Position numbers and translations under genes: made by a program
Part shown: piece after piece, positions 9,576-18,457 of the stretch
Layout of the letters: each line of letters starts with the position of its first letter
Numbering within the stretch: the stretch's first letter is position 1
DNA from: Paraglomus occultum
Taxonomy: Eukaryota > Glomeromycota > Glomeromycetes > Paraglomerales > Paraglomeraceae
Assembly (NCBI GenBank): GCA_910592205.1
Contig: CAJVPJ010000694.1
Location: forward strand, 1 to 18,820
Direction: 5' to 3'
DNA: 18,820 nucleotides
Notes under the pieces: generated by a model
Seen by the model: only the letters and a program-made list of their open reading frames with translations
What the model was told of the DNA's origin: nothing
Databases searched by the model: none

Positions 9576-10100
9576 TGCTGAAACAGGTGACAGCCTAGTA
9601 AATAGATCTAATAAGTACGTGTGATGGAAAACTCGCGGTTATTGTATATGGCGGTGTGCAAAAAGATTAGATTAATTTGGTTAGCGAGTGGGGTAAAAAA
9701 TATGCGGATACTAAAGCTTCACGTAGCGATAAAAATGGAACCAAAGCAGAGATAAGACAAGAACATGTGAGTATATAGATGTTATGAAGCAGGACTCGAG
9801 TGAACGTATATGTGCAGCTTACTTTCTACTCGTTCATCAAAAGTGGGGAAGCTAAAGTGACGTTTTGTACAACATTTCCAAAGAGCGTATGAAAAATAGG
9901 ATGGGAATGCACTTATTTGGGCATTTGTGTCCAACGTTTATTACACCTGCGATTGTTGGGAAAAAAAAAAAAGACCGGAGCAAAAGTCGTGCTGGGCAAG
10001 TAAAAATCACAAGACGAGGGCCAAGTTTCTAAACGTCAAAGTCAAATCGATAAACATGTATACAACGGCTGCATATAATGAGTCTGTGTAATATGTATAG

Positions 10101-10113
10101 ACGCGACGCGAAA
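10101..10113. promoter_or_regulatory. SCB/MCB-like G1/S element upstream of the MBF-type gene
   Basis: The sequence is ACGCGACGCGAAA. It contains CGCGAAA, a match to the Swi4 SCB consensus CRCGAAA, overlapping two ACGCG cores of the MCB type. It lies about 555 bp upstream of the start of an MBF/SBF-family factor. Feedback control is plausible by analogy with yeast SWI4, but a single site can occur by chance. Confidence 0.35.
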
Positions 10114-11335
10114 TATGAGGCTTTTGTTGGTTGGAATAAATGATTTTTTTTATATATTTGATTGTTTATGCGAATCACGGGAAAAGGTCGAATTGAACGA
10201 TCAGACAGACATGTCGTAACTTGCAAGTTTAAATATGATGTTTCCAGATAACACTTGGAAATGCCAGATATATCCTAAAGTTTCATGCATACCGTTCGTT
10301 GGGGTCGAAGGAGAAATATATGTAATGTAATAGACCAACAAGATGATGTCGTCATTTGATTTAGTGATGACGTAACTTTCAAGTAATTTGACACAAGCCC
10401 TCTGCGGGTTAAACCTTTCCCCCAAAGTGGGTGGACATTGATAAAATGCTTGTTAAAAGATAAAGTAGTGAATGATTATCTTGCTCGATTTGAGTACGTG
10501 TTTTAGAATGCCTGAGGGGTCGAGCAGCTATGGTTTATAGCACTAATAAACTCTATCACTAAATTTACTGTGTAATTATATCTGACGAGAAGCAAGAGAT
10601 CAACGAGTGTTGATGTTTGTCTTGGTAAAATTGGGTCAGCCCGTTCTTTTAGTAGATTTGGATTTGATGTATGCTCTTTCAGAAATACCCATCCATTTCG
10701 ATTTTCTCGAGTCTTGACGAAAATAACATCTGGAATTAGATCTCTATCTACCTATTCTTTTTTTACTGGTAGATAACCGCATCACGATTATATCAATGTT
10801 TTATCAGTATCTGAGATCAAGATGGTATTGTTGAAAAATTGATATCGTATCTGCAAGATTCGTATGGTACGGTTTATTACATTGTAATATTTCGACGTAT
10901 GATTGATACATTGTCGAACGATAGAACCGTTTACATCACCCAATTGCTGGTAAATACGAAGAGATCAGGTATCGGTAGTAAAACTCCAAGTTTCCTAAAT
11001 ACAAATCGTATCAAATCCGCAAAAGTTTATTTTTTCAAGGGAACGCGGAACGGGGGTCGAGATTCCCGATTTAGCCAGTGAGCTAAAATCCACGTAATCA
11101 TCAGCCTTTCAAGAAAAACTTGTTAATTATTACAGACTTTTTTTTTTTACTCCTTAAACATCTCTCGATAAAGAAATCCAGCATGCGGACACAAGATTTC
11201 AAAAGCTCATGATGGTCACGTTACTGTTAACGGATTCTGGGTAGTCGAAAAGTATGACAATATAAGTTGCGCAAATGGATATATTTAGCGCCATCAGACT
11301 CACCATATAATGTAATTTCTAGCATGTACATGACT

Positions 11336-11381
11336 AACTGTTATATGTAACAGTTTATCATTTCCTGTTACATAAACTGTT
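11336..11381. repeat. Overlapping inverted repeats upstream of the Nur1-type gene
   Basis: AACTGTTA (11336-11343) pairs with TAACAGTT (11348-11355). TATGTAACAG (11344-11353) pairs with CTGTTACATA (11365-11374). AACAGTTTA (11349-11357) pairs with TAAACTGTT (11373-11381). These are mutually exclusive hairpins or a cluster of AACAG/CTGTT half-sites, about 370-420 bp before the start codon. Confidence 0.55.
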
Positions 11382-11545
11382 CTTTTAACCTCTGCCTGTG
11401 CCTTTATCTTGTCATCAATTCTTTTTACATTGTTTCAACACACGCGATTATCAAAAAGAAATTGCTTCGATAATAGCCATTTGTACTACAATCCATCCAA
11501 TCACAGCACCTACTTGAAACGTATGAAACGATGATTTCCGTGTAC

Positions 11546-11585
11546 CCGCTCTCTTTTCTCTTTCCTTCTCTCTCTTTCTATCCCT
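11546..11585 (+). promoter_or_regulatory. CT-rich tract in the Nur1-type promoter
   Basis: A roughly 40-nt, almost pure C/T run on the coding strand about 170-205 bp upstream of the start codon. Such tracts commonly precede transcription start regions in fungal promoters lacking a clear TATA box; no TATA box is obvious here. Confidence 0.35.
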
Positions 11586-11752
11586 ACGTGTAAGATCTGT
11601 ACAAACAAACTCTACCAATTTGGCTGACCGATTTCAAAATCTCTTTCTGCTACCAAATAACCTTTTCTCGCACAACAACAACAACGCTAAATAATAACTA
11701 CCGGCTCACTCTCCAACTTTCCAACTCTCAACTCGCCCCAGATCGATCGCAA

Positions 11753-13012
11753 ATGCCCACACGTGGCAGCTCCTCACTCCCCGACCCGACAACTCCCAGA
11801 GACTCCATATGGTCACGTTTAGCTGAATCTCTAATCAGCCGCTTCCTTGGGCTCTATGAGGATCTCGATTTCCGCGAGTGGCACGCCTTCCAGCGCATCC
11901 TGGCTCTCGCGCTATCACTCGCTTCAAACATCTTTCTCATGATTTTCAGACTGCACGCACGCGACGATGGTTTTAGTTGGACAGAAATGGGCTTTTTCAC
12001 AGCTAGTATCATAAACATTATATTTCTCAGAGCATGTCATAAAGACTACCAATTATTTAGCAGACCGGCAAAGGAAAAGCCAAATAGCGAGCATGCACAC
12101 CTTGTCGATGTTTACCCGAGAAACAATAGAACCACTGATTCACTAATAGCTGCCGCCTTGGCACTGTTGCTTGACAAGTTTGCAAAAAAAAAAAAAAAAG
12201 AGACCAACGACGCCGATGATGATAAAATATGGGAGTTAAGAGTATGGAATCCGAATACTTTCTACATCAGCTTATTTTCTTATTTTCCGCCTACAAATAT
12301 ATTCATCATTCACTCTATGAATACGCACAACTGGCCGTTTCTACTTGTCGCTCTTGTATTCACAACAGCACAGGCTTGCCTTTTGGCGTCATTGTATTCC
12401 GGGTACGTCAAAGACAAGGAAGTATTATACGCCGAATCACAGATAGAATACGATTCGTGTTTTGTCAAACGCAAATTATTTACTCTCAAGGTTGATGTCA
12501 CTACACAAACTATTGGAGAGGTCAGTTGGGATTATTTATACCCGAAAGTCGATAACTTCAATGTAATAACTGGAATACCAACAGGACCGATGGAGATAAC
12601 GCCTAGTGGGAATGGGCATTACACAGATGGTCTGCTGAGCAGCAGAGTTATCGAACATCCGAGAAAGACGAATGGGCACAATCCAGAAGATTTTACAAAT
12701 AACCCTTGGGCTGATGTTGCTACCAACATCAACATCAACACCAACACCACCACCAGCAGCCATGTAAACAGAATGGGAAGTGACACTCCGAGAACGTCAG
12801 CAAGAACTAGTAACGGTACGATCACAATCACAAGCACGAGAAATCTTGGCAGGAGTAGTAGGAGTTATGGTAATAATAATAACGGTATTAATGGCCATCA
12901 TTCTCCGAATATAACAAAAGTGGCAACATCGCCAGCATTATCAACTCAGTCGTCAACATTTACAACACCGACAAAATCAGAAATAACGACACGACGGAGA
13001 AAGTATGCTTGA
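11753..13012 (+). CDS. Nuclear rim protein Nur1 family homologue
   Basis: Inner nuclear membrane protein family (Nur1/Mug154). In budding yeast Nur1 works with Heh1/Src1 to tether rDNA repeats at the nuclear envelope. This intronless 419-aa protein shows family marks: LGLYEDLDFREWHAF near the N-terminus, hydrophobic helices at about 46-66, 79-94, 172-188 and 195-216, the KIWELRVWNPNTFYISLFSYF block at 158-178, and the region after the last helix with KDKEVLYAES and EYDSCFVKRK. Residues from about 290 are Asn/Ser/Thr-rich and probably disordered. A 16-A run (12184-12199) encodes KKKKK in the loop before the conserved block; frame and similarity continue on both sides, so the run is probably correct. 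The start ATG has no in-frame rival nearby and fits the family's unconserved N-terminus. Identification rests on remembered family motifs. Confidence 0.8.
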   Translation: MPTRGSSSLPDPTTPRDSIWSRLAESLISRFLGLYEDLDFREWHAFQRILALALSLASNIFLMIFRLHARDDGFSWTEMGFFTASIINIIFLRACHKDYQLFSRPAKEKPNSEHAHLVDVYPRNNRTTDSLIAAALALLLDKFAKKKKKETNDADDDKIWELRVWNPNTFYISLFSYFPPTNIFIIHSMNTHNWPFLLVALVFTTAQACLLASLYSGYVKDKEVLYAESQIEYDSCFVKRKLFTLKVDVTTQTIGEVSWDYLYPKVDNFNVITGIPTGPMEITPSGNGHYTDGLLSSRVIEHPRKTNGHNPEDFTNNPWADVATNININTNTTTSSHVNRMGSDTPRTSARTSNGTITITSTRNLGRSSRSYGNNNNGINGHHSPNITKVATSPALSTQSSTFTTPTKSEITTRRRKYA

Positions 13013-13924
13013 ATCGAACACGAGAAAACCACGGATTTTTTTTTACAAGCAAATCACTGCTGGCTTTTTTTTTTATTTCAAAATTTCTAGAAAAAGGAAC
13101 ATTGCATTTTTTTTTTTCATCTAGTATTGTTTAATTATGTTTATTTAGAATCAGACAAAGAGGGGAAGAGGGGATGGAAGGGAGATGAAATTAACAAGAT
13201 TGTCTTTTTCATTGCATATAAGCATGAGCATAGTAAATATACACGACAAAAGAACTACTTTACCTTTTTTTTTTACTGTCAATGAGTGAATCGGTGTTTA
13301 GTCTCTAGTTCCAGTGGGTTGAATGTTTGTTTTCAATTGAGCAAACCAGAGACAATCGCGGACGAGAATGTCCGTTGCCCGCCTTTTTCAAATTCCCACA
13401 ATGCCATGGTGTCGTACAACAGCCATATTCATGTGATTGAATGCAATCACCTGACAAAACTGGCTGAACAATGGACAATGGCCGTATTCATACTTATCAA
13501 GCCAAACAATATACAAACATCTGGAAGTAACCATTGTCTCGATTAATTAATTCATTAATTTGTCTATTGCTGTGGTTCTATGCGCCGTAATAGAGCATAC
13601 AGAGGGGGGGGGGGGGGGGGGGGGGGGGGGCCCGCGACAAAACCAGATAATTCTTAAAACACTGCAATGCACGAAAGCTTGTTATTGTTTAAAACACCAA
13701 ATATAATTGATTATACCAATCCATGGATCGTTATCATCTTCACCAACACCATTCCCTGGTGGATGATCCATTTGCGAATTCAAAGGGCGCGCGACATTTC
13801 GTATCAAATATCATGTGTGTTACTACGGATCAGATACATTGCGTGATTCCAGGTTTTTGCATGTTATGCGACGCTCAAGTTATACAGCCTTGTCATTCCC
13901 TCGGTAAGGCCTTCTTAACTTAAG
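13013..13924. other. Intergenic spacer between Nur1-type and farnesyltransferase genes
   Basis: It contains several T runs of 8-13 nt just after the Nur1-type stop (13038-13120, likely 3' UTR), a 27-G homopolymer (13604-13630) and two open stretches (13286-13546, 13723-13923) without recognisable domains. The second ends one base before the farnesyltransferase start codon and could act as an upstream ORF if transcribed. Confidence 0.5.
13604..13630 (+). repeat. 27-nt poly(G) tract
   Basis: Twenty-seven consecutive G residues followed by cccgcg, about 295 bp upstream of the farnesyltransferase start codon. It may be a genuine homopolymer with quadruplex potential, or its length may be affected by sequencing. 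Confidence 0.8.
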
Positions 13925-15927
13925 ATGGGTATACTCGATGGGCCCGTTCCTCTGGATTCTTTATTTACCAAACACGATGAAAAAATAACTCACTCTTGGA
14001 CACTTCAGGTAACTCTCTTCGTATATAGAGCACTGACGATATGTATACGAATATGCACTTCACTTATGCTTAATTCATTAGGTTGAAACTGAAGTAGAAG
14101 TCTACAAGTTATATAAGGAAGTCCAGGACACTGACAATCTGAGCAAGTAAGTAATCAATAATACCAATATCGAAGGTAATGCCAATTTTCGTTTTCTTTG
14201 ATAAACATTCTTAATACGAGTTTGTTTATATTCCAAGCGTTACTCTGGAGAGAGAACGTCACTTGAATTACTTGTTGAGCGGATCAAAAGGATTGAACAA
14301 GTATTTCGTGGTCCTTGATGCTAGCAGACCATGGATCTGTTATTGGGTTGTGCATGCTTTGGACATTCTTGGACACACGATTGAACCCGATTTCATGCAA
14401 GGGTAGGCTATACGTACTTTTCAAGCTATTTAATGGATCTATTAAACTAAACGATACACTGCGCGTCATACAGTGCTATCGACATGCTTTCCAAATATCA
14501 GAACCCGACAGGAGGCTTTGGTGGCGGATTCGGTCAGCTTTCACACCTGGCTGCTTCATATGCTGCCGTTAATGCTTTGGCTGTTCTTGGAACCCAAGAA
14601 GCTTATGACATAATTGACAGGTAACGATTTGATACTAATGAGAAACTTAGACCCCTTGCGATTTTAAACTCATCGACTTTATTACATCAGAGAGAACCTT
14701 TACCAATGGCTTTTAAGCCTAAAGCAGCCCGATGGATCTTTTATCATGCACAAAGGAGGAGAAGTTGATATACGGTGAGAGATAGTTTGGGCACAAATAT
14801 AAAAGAAATCTTGGTTGCAATGTCCTAATTACTGTGAATGGATTTCATAGTGGTGTTTACTGCGCTCTCTCTATAGCAGTACTGACTAACATACTTACAC
14901 ACGAATTGATCGAAGGAACTCCAGAGTGGATAAAAAAGTAAGGCATTATGCAAATAAAATAGTATTACGTGTGCGCACACGGTTGATTAAATTGATTTTC
15001 ACCCGTCGACCAGATGCCAAACATACGAAGGCGGTATTGGTGGTGTTCCCGGTATTGAAGCACATGGTGGATACGCGTTCTGCGGTCTGGCTGCGATGGA
15101 ACTTATGGGAGTTTCTGAAAAACTGGATGTCTCCAAGTTATTAGTACGTTTACGTTTGTCTACGTATGTACCCCCAAGATTAAGGCTTATTCTTGCTTAC
15201 CATACAATTTATCATGAAAGCGATGGGCCGTCTCTCTACAAATGCCACTTGAAGGCGGGTTCCAAGGTCGACCAAACAAACTTGTTGATGGATGTTATTC
15301 CTTCTGGGTTGGTGGGCTGTATCCATTGCTCGAAACGATCAGGCTGCGTCAAAAATTGAGGGAAAAGAAAACAATCAAGCCATCGGTGTGTCAACTATTG
15401 TTCAATAGAGGTGAGTTGGAGATCGAATGGAACTGTGATTGTATTAGACAGAATCTGTAGACATAACCGAGCCATTGTCTTAAACAGAGGCTCTTCAAGA
15501 ATACCTCCTTATTGCAGCCCAATATCAACAGGGTGGTCTTGTGGATAAACCACCAAAAGGGCCAGATTTTTATCATACTTGCTATTGTCTCAGCGGATTG
15601 TCAACTGCGCAAAATCACGTCGTGTACGACATTGAAAAGGCATCCGATTTAGAAAGACAAGGAAAACTTAATGCTGCAGCAAGATCTCTATTGTGGGCTG
15701 AAGACGTTTCAGGGAGACTCGTCATAGGGAAAGAGGAGAATCTCGTGGTATGTAAGCGAGGGTATTTTGGTTGAAAAACATAAAACATACATATTTAACA
15801 ATTTGTCCGTACTCTCTTTACAATACAGAAAGCTGTACACCCAATTCATAATTTAACGATACCAAAGGTTCATAAGATAATCAACTATTTCGTGACAAAG
15901 GATACCAATGCAATACCATCCCTTTAA
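13925..15927 (+). CDS. RAM1: Protein farnesyltransferase subunit beta
   Basis: Catalytic beta subunit of the CAAX farnesyltransferase; with the alpha subunit it attaches farnesyl to Ras, Rho and a-factor-type proteins in the cytosol. Ten exons: 13925-14008, 14082-14146, 14238-14402, 14474-14620, 14691-14774, 14851-14937, 15014-15143, 15221-15410, 15488-15747 and 15829-15927. They join in frame to 436 aa, almost exactly the human FNTB length. Motifs in order: LDASRPW, GGFGGG, TYEGGIGGVPG-EAHGGYAFCGLAA, EGGFQGRPNKLVDGCYSFW, YHTCYCLSGLS. The predicted zinc ligands Asp277, Cys279 and His347 are all present, as are the diphosphate-binding His228, Arg271 and Lys274. The YHTCYCLSG signature and GRPNK favour farnesyl- over geranylgeranyltransferase. 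All nine introns are 70-91 nt with GT-AG borders. Start chosen as the first ATG giving an in-frame exon before the conserved N-terminus. Confidence 0.96.
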
Positions 15928-16004
15928 TCCATAACGATCTACCTGTAAAAAATGCACGTATATATATACCACAACAATCAAGGAAAAGAAATAAAAATTG
16001 CGGG
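15928..16004. other. 77-bp convergent intergenic gap
   Basis: Only 77 bp separate the stop codons of the converging farnesyltransferase and Smr genes. A + strand AATAAA at about 15990 is a likely poly(A) signal for the farnesyltransferase mRNA; its cleavage site would then fall inside the Smr coding region. Confidence 0.6.
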
Positions 16005-17705
16005 CTACGAAGATCCATTTCGTCCCCACACAACGAAAGAACCCCTGTCTTTATCAAATTTCCAATTAGTCTCTTCTAGATAATCTCCGACCTCGATCCA
16101 AAGCCTGGGTACGTTATTGTGTGAATGGTTGCCTGCCCCAGTTATGATTTGTAGAGGTTTTTTGTTGGATCCTGAGGAAAAGGAAGTCAATATTGTCCTC
16201 GATTCGAACGTATGCTAGTCGAGCGCTGACTAACCTGATTGCATAGGTGTCGAAGACCAACGTTTCAGTTCATCTTTCACCACGGCCAAAGCTTCGAGAA
16301 CAGTCAATCCATGCAAATCTACAAAATTAGGATCTCCTCTCGCCTTGCTATGTAATGATAAGTATACATTGATTAATATTCTTTTCTCTCAATGATCATG
16401 ATAACTAAAATACAAAGTTGACAGCAAAACGAAGATTATAAATTCATCGATTAGCAACCTTTTCTGACGGACTTGTGCTCTAGCAGCACGCAAAATCCAC
16501 AACTTCATTTCCGCATCATGCGCACGTCCCTGTTATGAAAGTCACGACCTAAGTTCATTTGGGAGCAGCAAGTACTGTATTCATGCATGACAGAAAGGCG
16601 GCGCCCGAATGGTCGACGGAACCTACTTGCTCCGAGTAGTAGCCATGAGCTTCATTTCGTTTGCGATTTCTAGTCTTCTGATATATGCTGTTAGCAAGAC
16701 GGAATGCTTCGTCGCGCTTATTTTTATACTCTTTGATTTTTTTTCGACAATAGACCGGATCGTTTATGCGTCCATCTTCATTGTCGTCATCATCATTATC
16801 ATCATCCTCATAATCATTATTATATCGGTTTTCTTCTTCTTCATCGTCGTAAGTACGAGAAGATCGTGATTTGTCCCTATCGTAAGCCGGTGAGGCACTT
16901 ATGACCTTACTAGAGCTAGCATTTTGCCTCCAGCTCCCCTCCCCTACTGACAGTTTACAGTTGCCTACAGCAGAGTACTCACCAGTTTCGCGATGATAAC
17001 TATTTGAAAATTTATTAGGAGACGTTGACGATCCTACGACCTGACTCCATGTCCGTTGACCATTTTTGGTATCCTCTTCGATGATAAAACGCATCAGATC
17101 GATCGCCGTCTCTAGTTCACCTCCAGCTATTACCAAAATCTTCTGCAGCAAGTTTACATCATAATCATAGAAACGAGTACTCAATTCGGCCAAGTCTTGA
17201 TCGGACGGTTCTTGCTCGGACGGATCTTTCTCAGGCGGATCTTGCTCAGGCGGATCTTGCTCAGACGGGTCTTGCTCAGACGGGTCTTGCTCAAACGGGT
17301 CTTGCTCAAACGGGTCTTGCTCGACAGCAAAGCTTATTGGTGCGTCGTTGTCAGAGCCTTTGTCTGTTTCAGCTTCCGCATTGTCCTTAAGTACCATAAG
17401 AAAACCATAGCATTCGTCGTCGTCGGTTCGCTCATTGAACATCTCCTCTACGAGGGAAAGATCCAGGGGCGGGCAAAACTCATCCTAAATACGTGTGAGT
17501 TTGTAGTTGCAAAGTTTAAAGGTGGTTCATTGACACTTAGTTCTCACCGCCTTATAGCACCTTTACTTCTTGATAGAGATCTGTCATTTCGCGTTAAGCC
17601 AACAACCTAGTCTGTTCATTTGCCTTTATGCTCGGTCGTTTTTAGATGGTTTTATTAGATTTAAGTGATTATGCTTCTCACCTGTAACTCCTCAAGCTTT
17701 AACAT
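16005..17705 (-). CDS. Tandem CUE-like / DUF1771 / Smr-domain protein (Cue2-like)
   Basis: Five exons, 17682-17705, 16627-17484, 16459-16529, 16235-16347 and 16005-16171, join in frame to 410 aa. A short first exon (8 codons) leads into a CUE-like segment (LQDEFCPPLDLSLVEEMFNE, residues 7-26 onward). Then come EQDP repeats (63-106), a second CUE-like segment (107-145: LLQKILVIAGGELETAIDLMRF), a Ser-rich then very acidic linker, DUF1771 (about 253-317: YCRKKIKEYKNKRDEAFRLAN, YYSEQGRAHDAEMK) and a C-terminal Smr domain (about 325-405) with the DLH motif at 328-330 and ITGAGNHS at 365-372. CUE-CUE-DUF1771-Smr matches yeast Cue2, which binds ubiquitinated collided ribosomes and cuts mRNA in no-go decay. 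The Smr GxG motif has Ala where many relatives have Arg. Smr and DUF1771 are firm; the CUE calls and Cue2 orthology are inferred. Confidence 0.88.
17191..17322 (-). repeat. 15-bp coding minisatellite (EQDPx repeats)
   Basis: About nine 15-bp units encode EQDPF, EQDPS and EQDPP variants and decay to EKDPS, EQEPS and DQDLA at one end. Neighbouring units are most alike in pairs (FF, SS, PP), as expected for recent unequal exchange. The repeat lies inside the Cue2-like protein between its two CUE-like segments. Confidence 0.85.
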
Positions 17706-18326
17706 GTTGTTTAGGTGAGCTTAGGTGAACAATGCTGTAAGTTATAGTAGTTGAGACGAAGCGCGGGCAATCAGAAATTGAAATATGACTCACTATTTAT
17801 ATGCGAATCAGTGATAAATGAGGCAAGACAAAGCAAACATAACGATAAACATAAACGCCACAGGGGGTAGGCTAAAACGGGAAAGATTCTGTGCTACAAA
17901 AAGAACCAAATCTTTGGCTATTAAGTATTCCAATAGGCGTCTTTACAGTCGAATTAGGTCAATAGCAGTTTAATGTTGTTGTACTAGTACAATGTATAAT
18001 ACTAAGATAACTACAAAAACTGAAATAATAACGATAATACAATATACTGTAGTTCCGAAAATAAGCATCTTCTAAACATTTATACGATTGCATTATATTT
18101 ACCCTCACCTCGATGAGATCGTGACAGTCGCACACCGTATGGTCCCCCACCGTCTGGTATAAACAATCACATGCATTAGAAAATTGTGGGGTTGGTGCTT
18201 ATTTCTTACTTTCGGAACTGCGTAACATAAATAGTCGCAAGTCAAAATTATGCACAATTTACAACCAACTTACGCAATAATCATCAAAGTAGTTGGAAGA
18301 TAGCAAAATCTTTGATAAAAATGTGT
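17706..18326. other. Upstream spacer of the Smr gene
   Basis: AT-rich spacer with no supported coding exon. It contains a 14-bp palindrome TTGTACTAGTACAA (17979-17992) and a 45-nt minus-strand stretch at 18109-18153 flanked by acceptor- and donor-like signals, which could be a short 5' leader exon but shows no recognisable protein motif. The Smr promoter should lie in the first few hundred bases; no clear TATA box was found. Confidence 0.4.
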
Positions 18327-18457
18327 TTAGACTTTTTCATAAATATTTTCTTTGTTCGGAAATTGTATGGCACACGTCCTATCACATGCGTACGCGTAAT
18401 TAGGATTATCTGATATTATATTACGTTGCACACGCGATAATAGTTTTCCCAGTTGAT
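18327..18457 (-). CDS. Possible terminal exon of an unidentified gene (partial)
   Basis: On the minus strand, the acceptor cctttttcatacag, preceded by a branch-like agctaataa, opens into 42 codons ending in TAA. The reading frame begins QLGKLLSRVQRNIISDNPNY and contains two cysteines. This is a long open stretch for such AT-rich DNA and does not look like repeat. It would be the last exon of a gene whose earlier exons lie to the right, partly or wholly outside the window. I do not recognise the protein. No matching donor or upstream exon was found in 18458-18820, so this remains tentative. Confidence 0.3.

Larger units (their letters stand above)
9576..11752. other. Divergent intergenic spacer
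   Basis: About 2.2 kb lie between the divergently transcribed MBF-type and Nur1-type genes. Open stretches of 65-80 codons on both strands (10029-10425, 10839-11081) show no recognisable domain or splice structure. It holds an SCB/MCB-like site (10101-10113), an 8-bp-arm inverted repeat around 10747-10776, overlapping inverted repeats at 11336-11381 and a CT-rich promoter tract at 11546-11585. Confidence 0.5.

Noticed and set aside
10839-11081. 80-codon + strand ORF in the divergent spacer
   Set aside because: No recognisable motif and no signal of a longer gene; likely chance.
13286-13546. 86-codon + strand ORF after the Nur1-type gene
   Set aside because: No domain, no splice context and no codon-use support; it lies between a 3' UTR and a promoter.
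17197-17610. + strand open frame rich in LLRR repeats
   Set aside because: It is the antisense shadow of the EQDP minisatellite and has no features of its own.
18109-18153. 45-nt minus-strand exon-like stretch (TVGDHTVCDCHDLIE)
   Set aside because: Acceptor and donor look acceptable, but there is no family match and no in-phase partner exon; possible leader exon only.
18425-18457. STGKTIIACA reading, resembling a helicase P-loop
   Set aside because: Only one of three frames of a short segment; no upstream ESPTG-type context or other helicase motif was found, and a different frame stays open longer.
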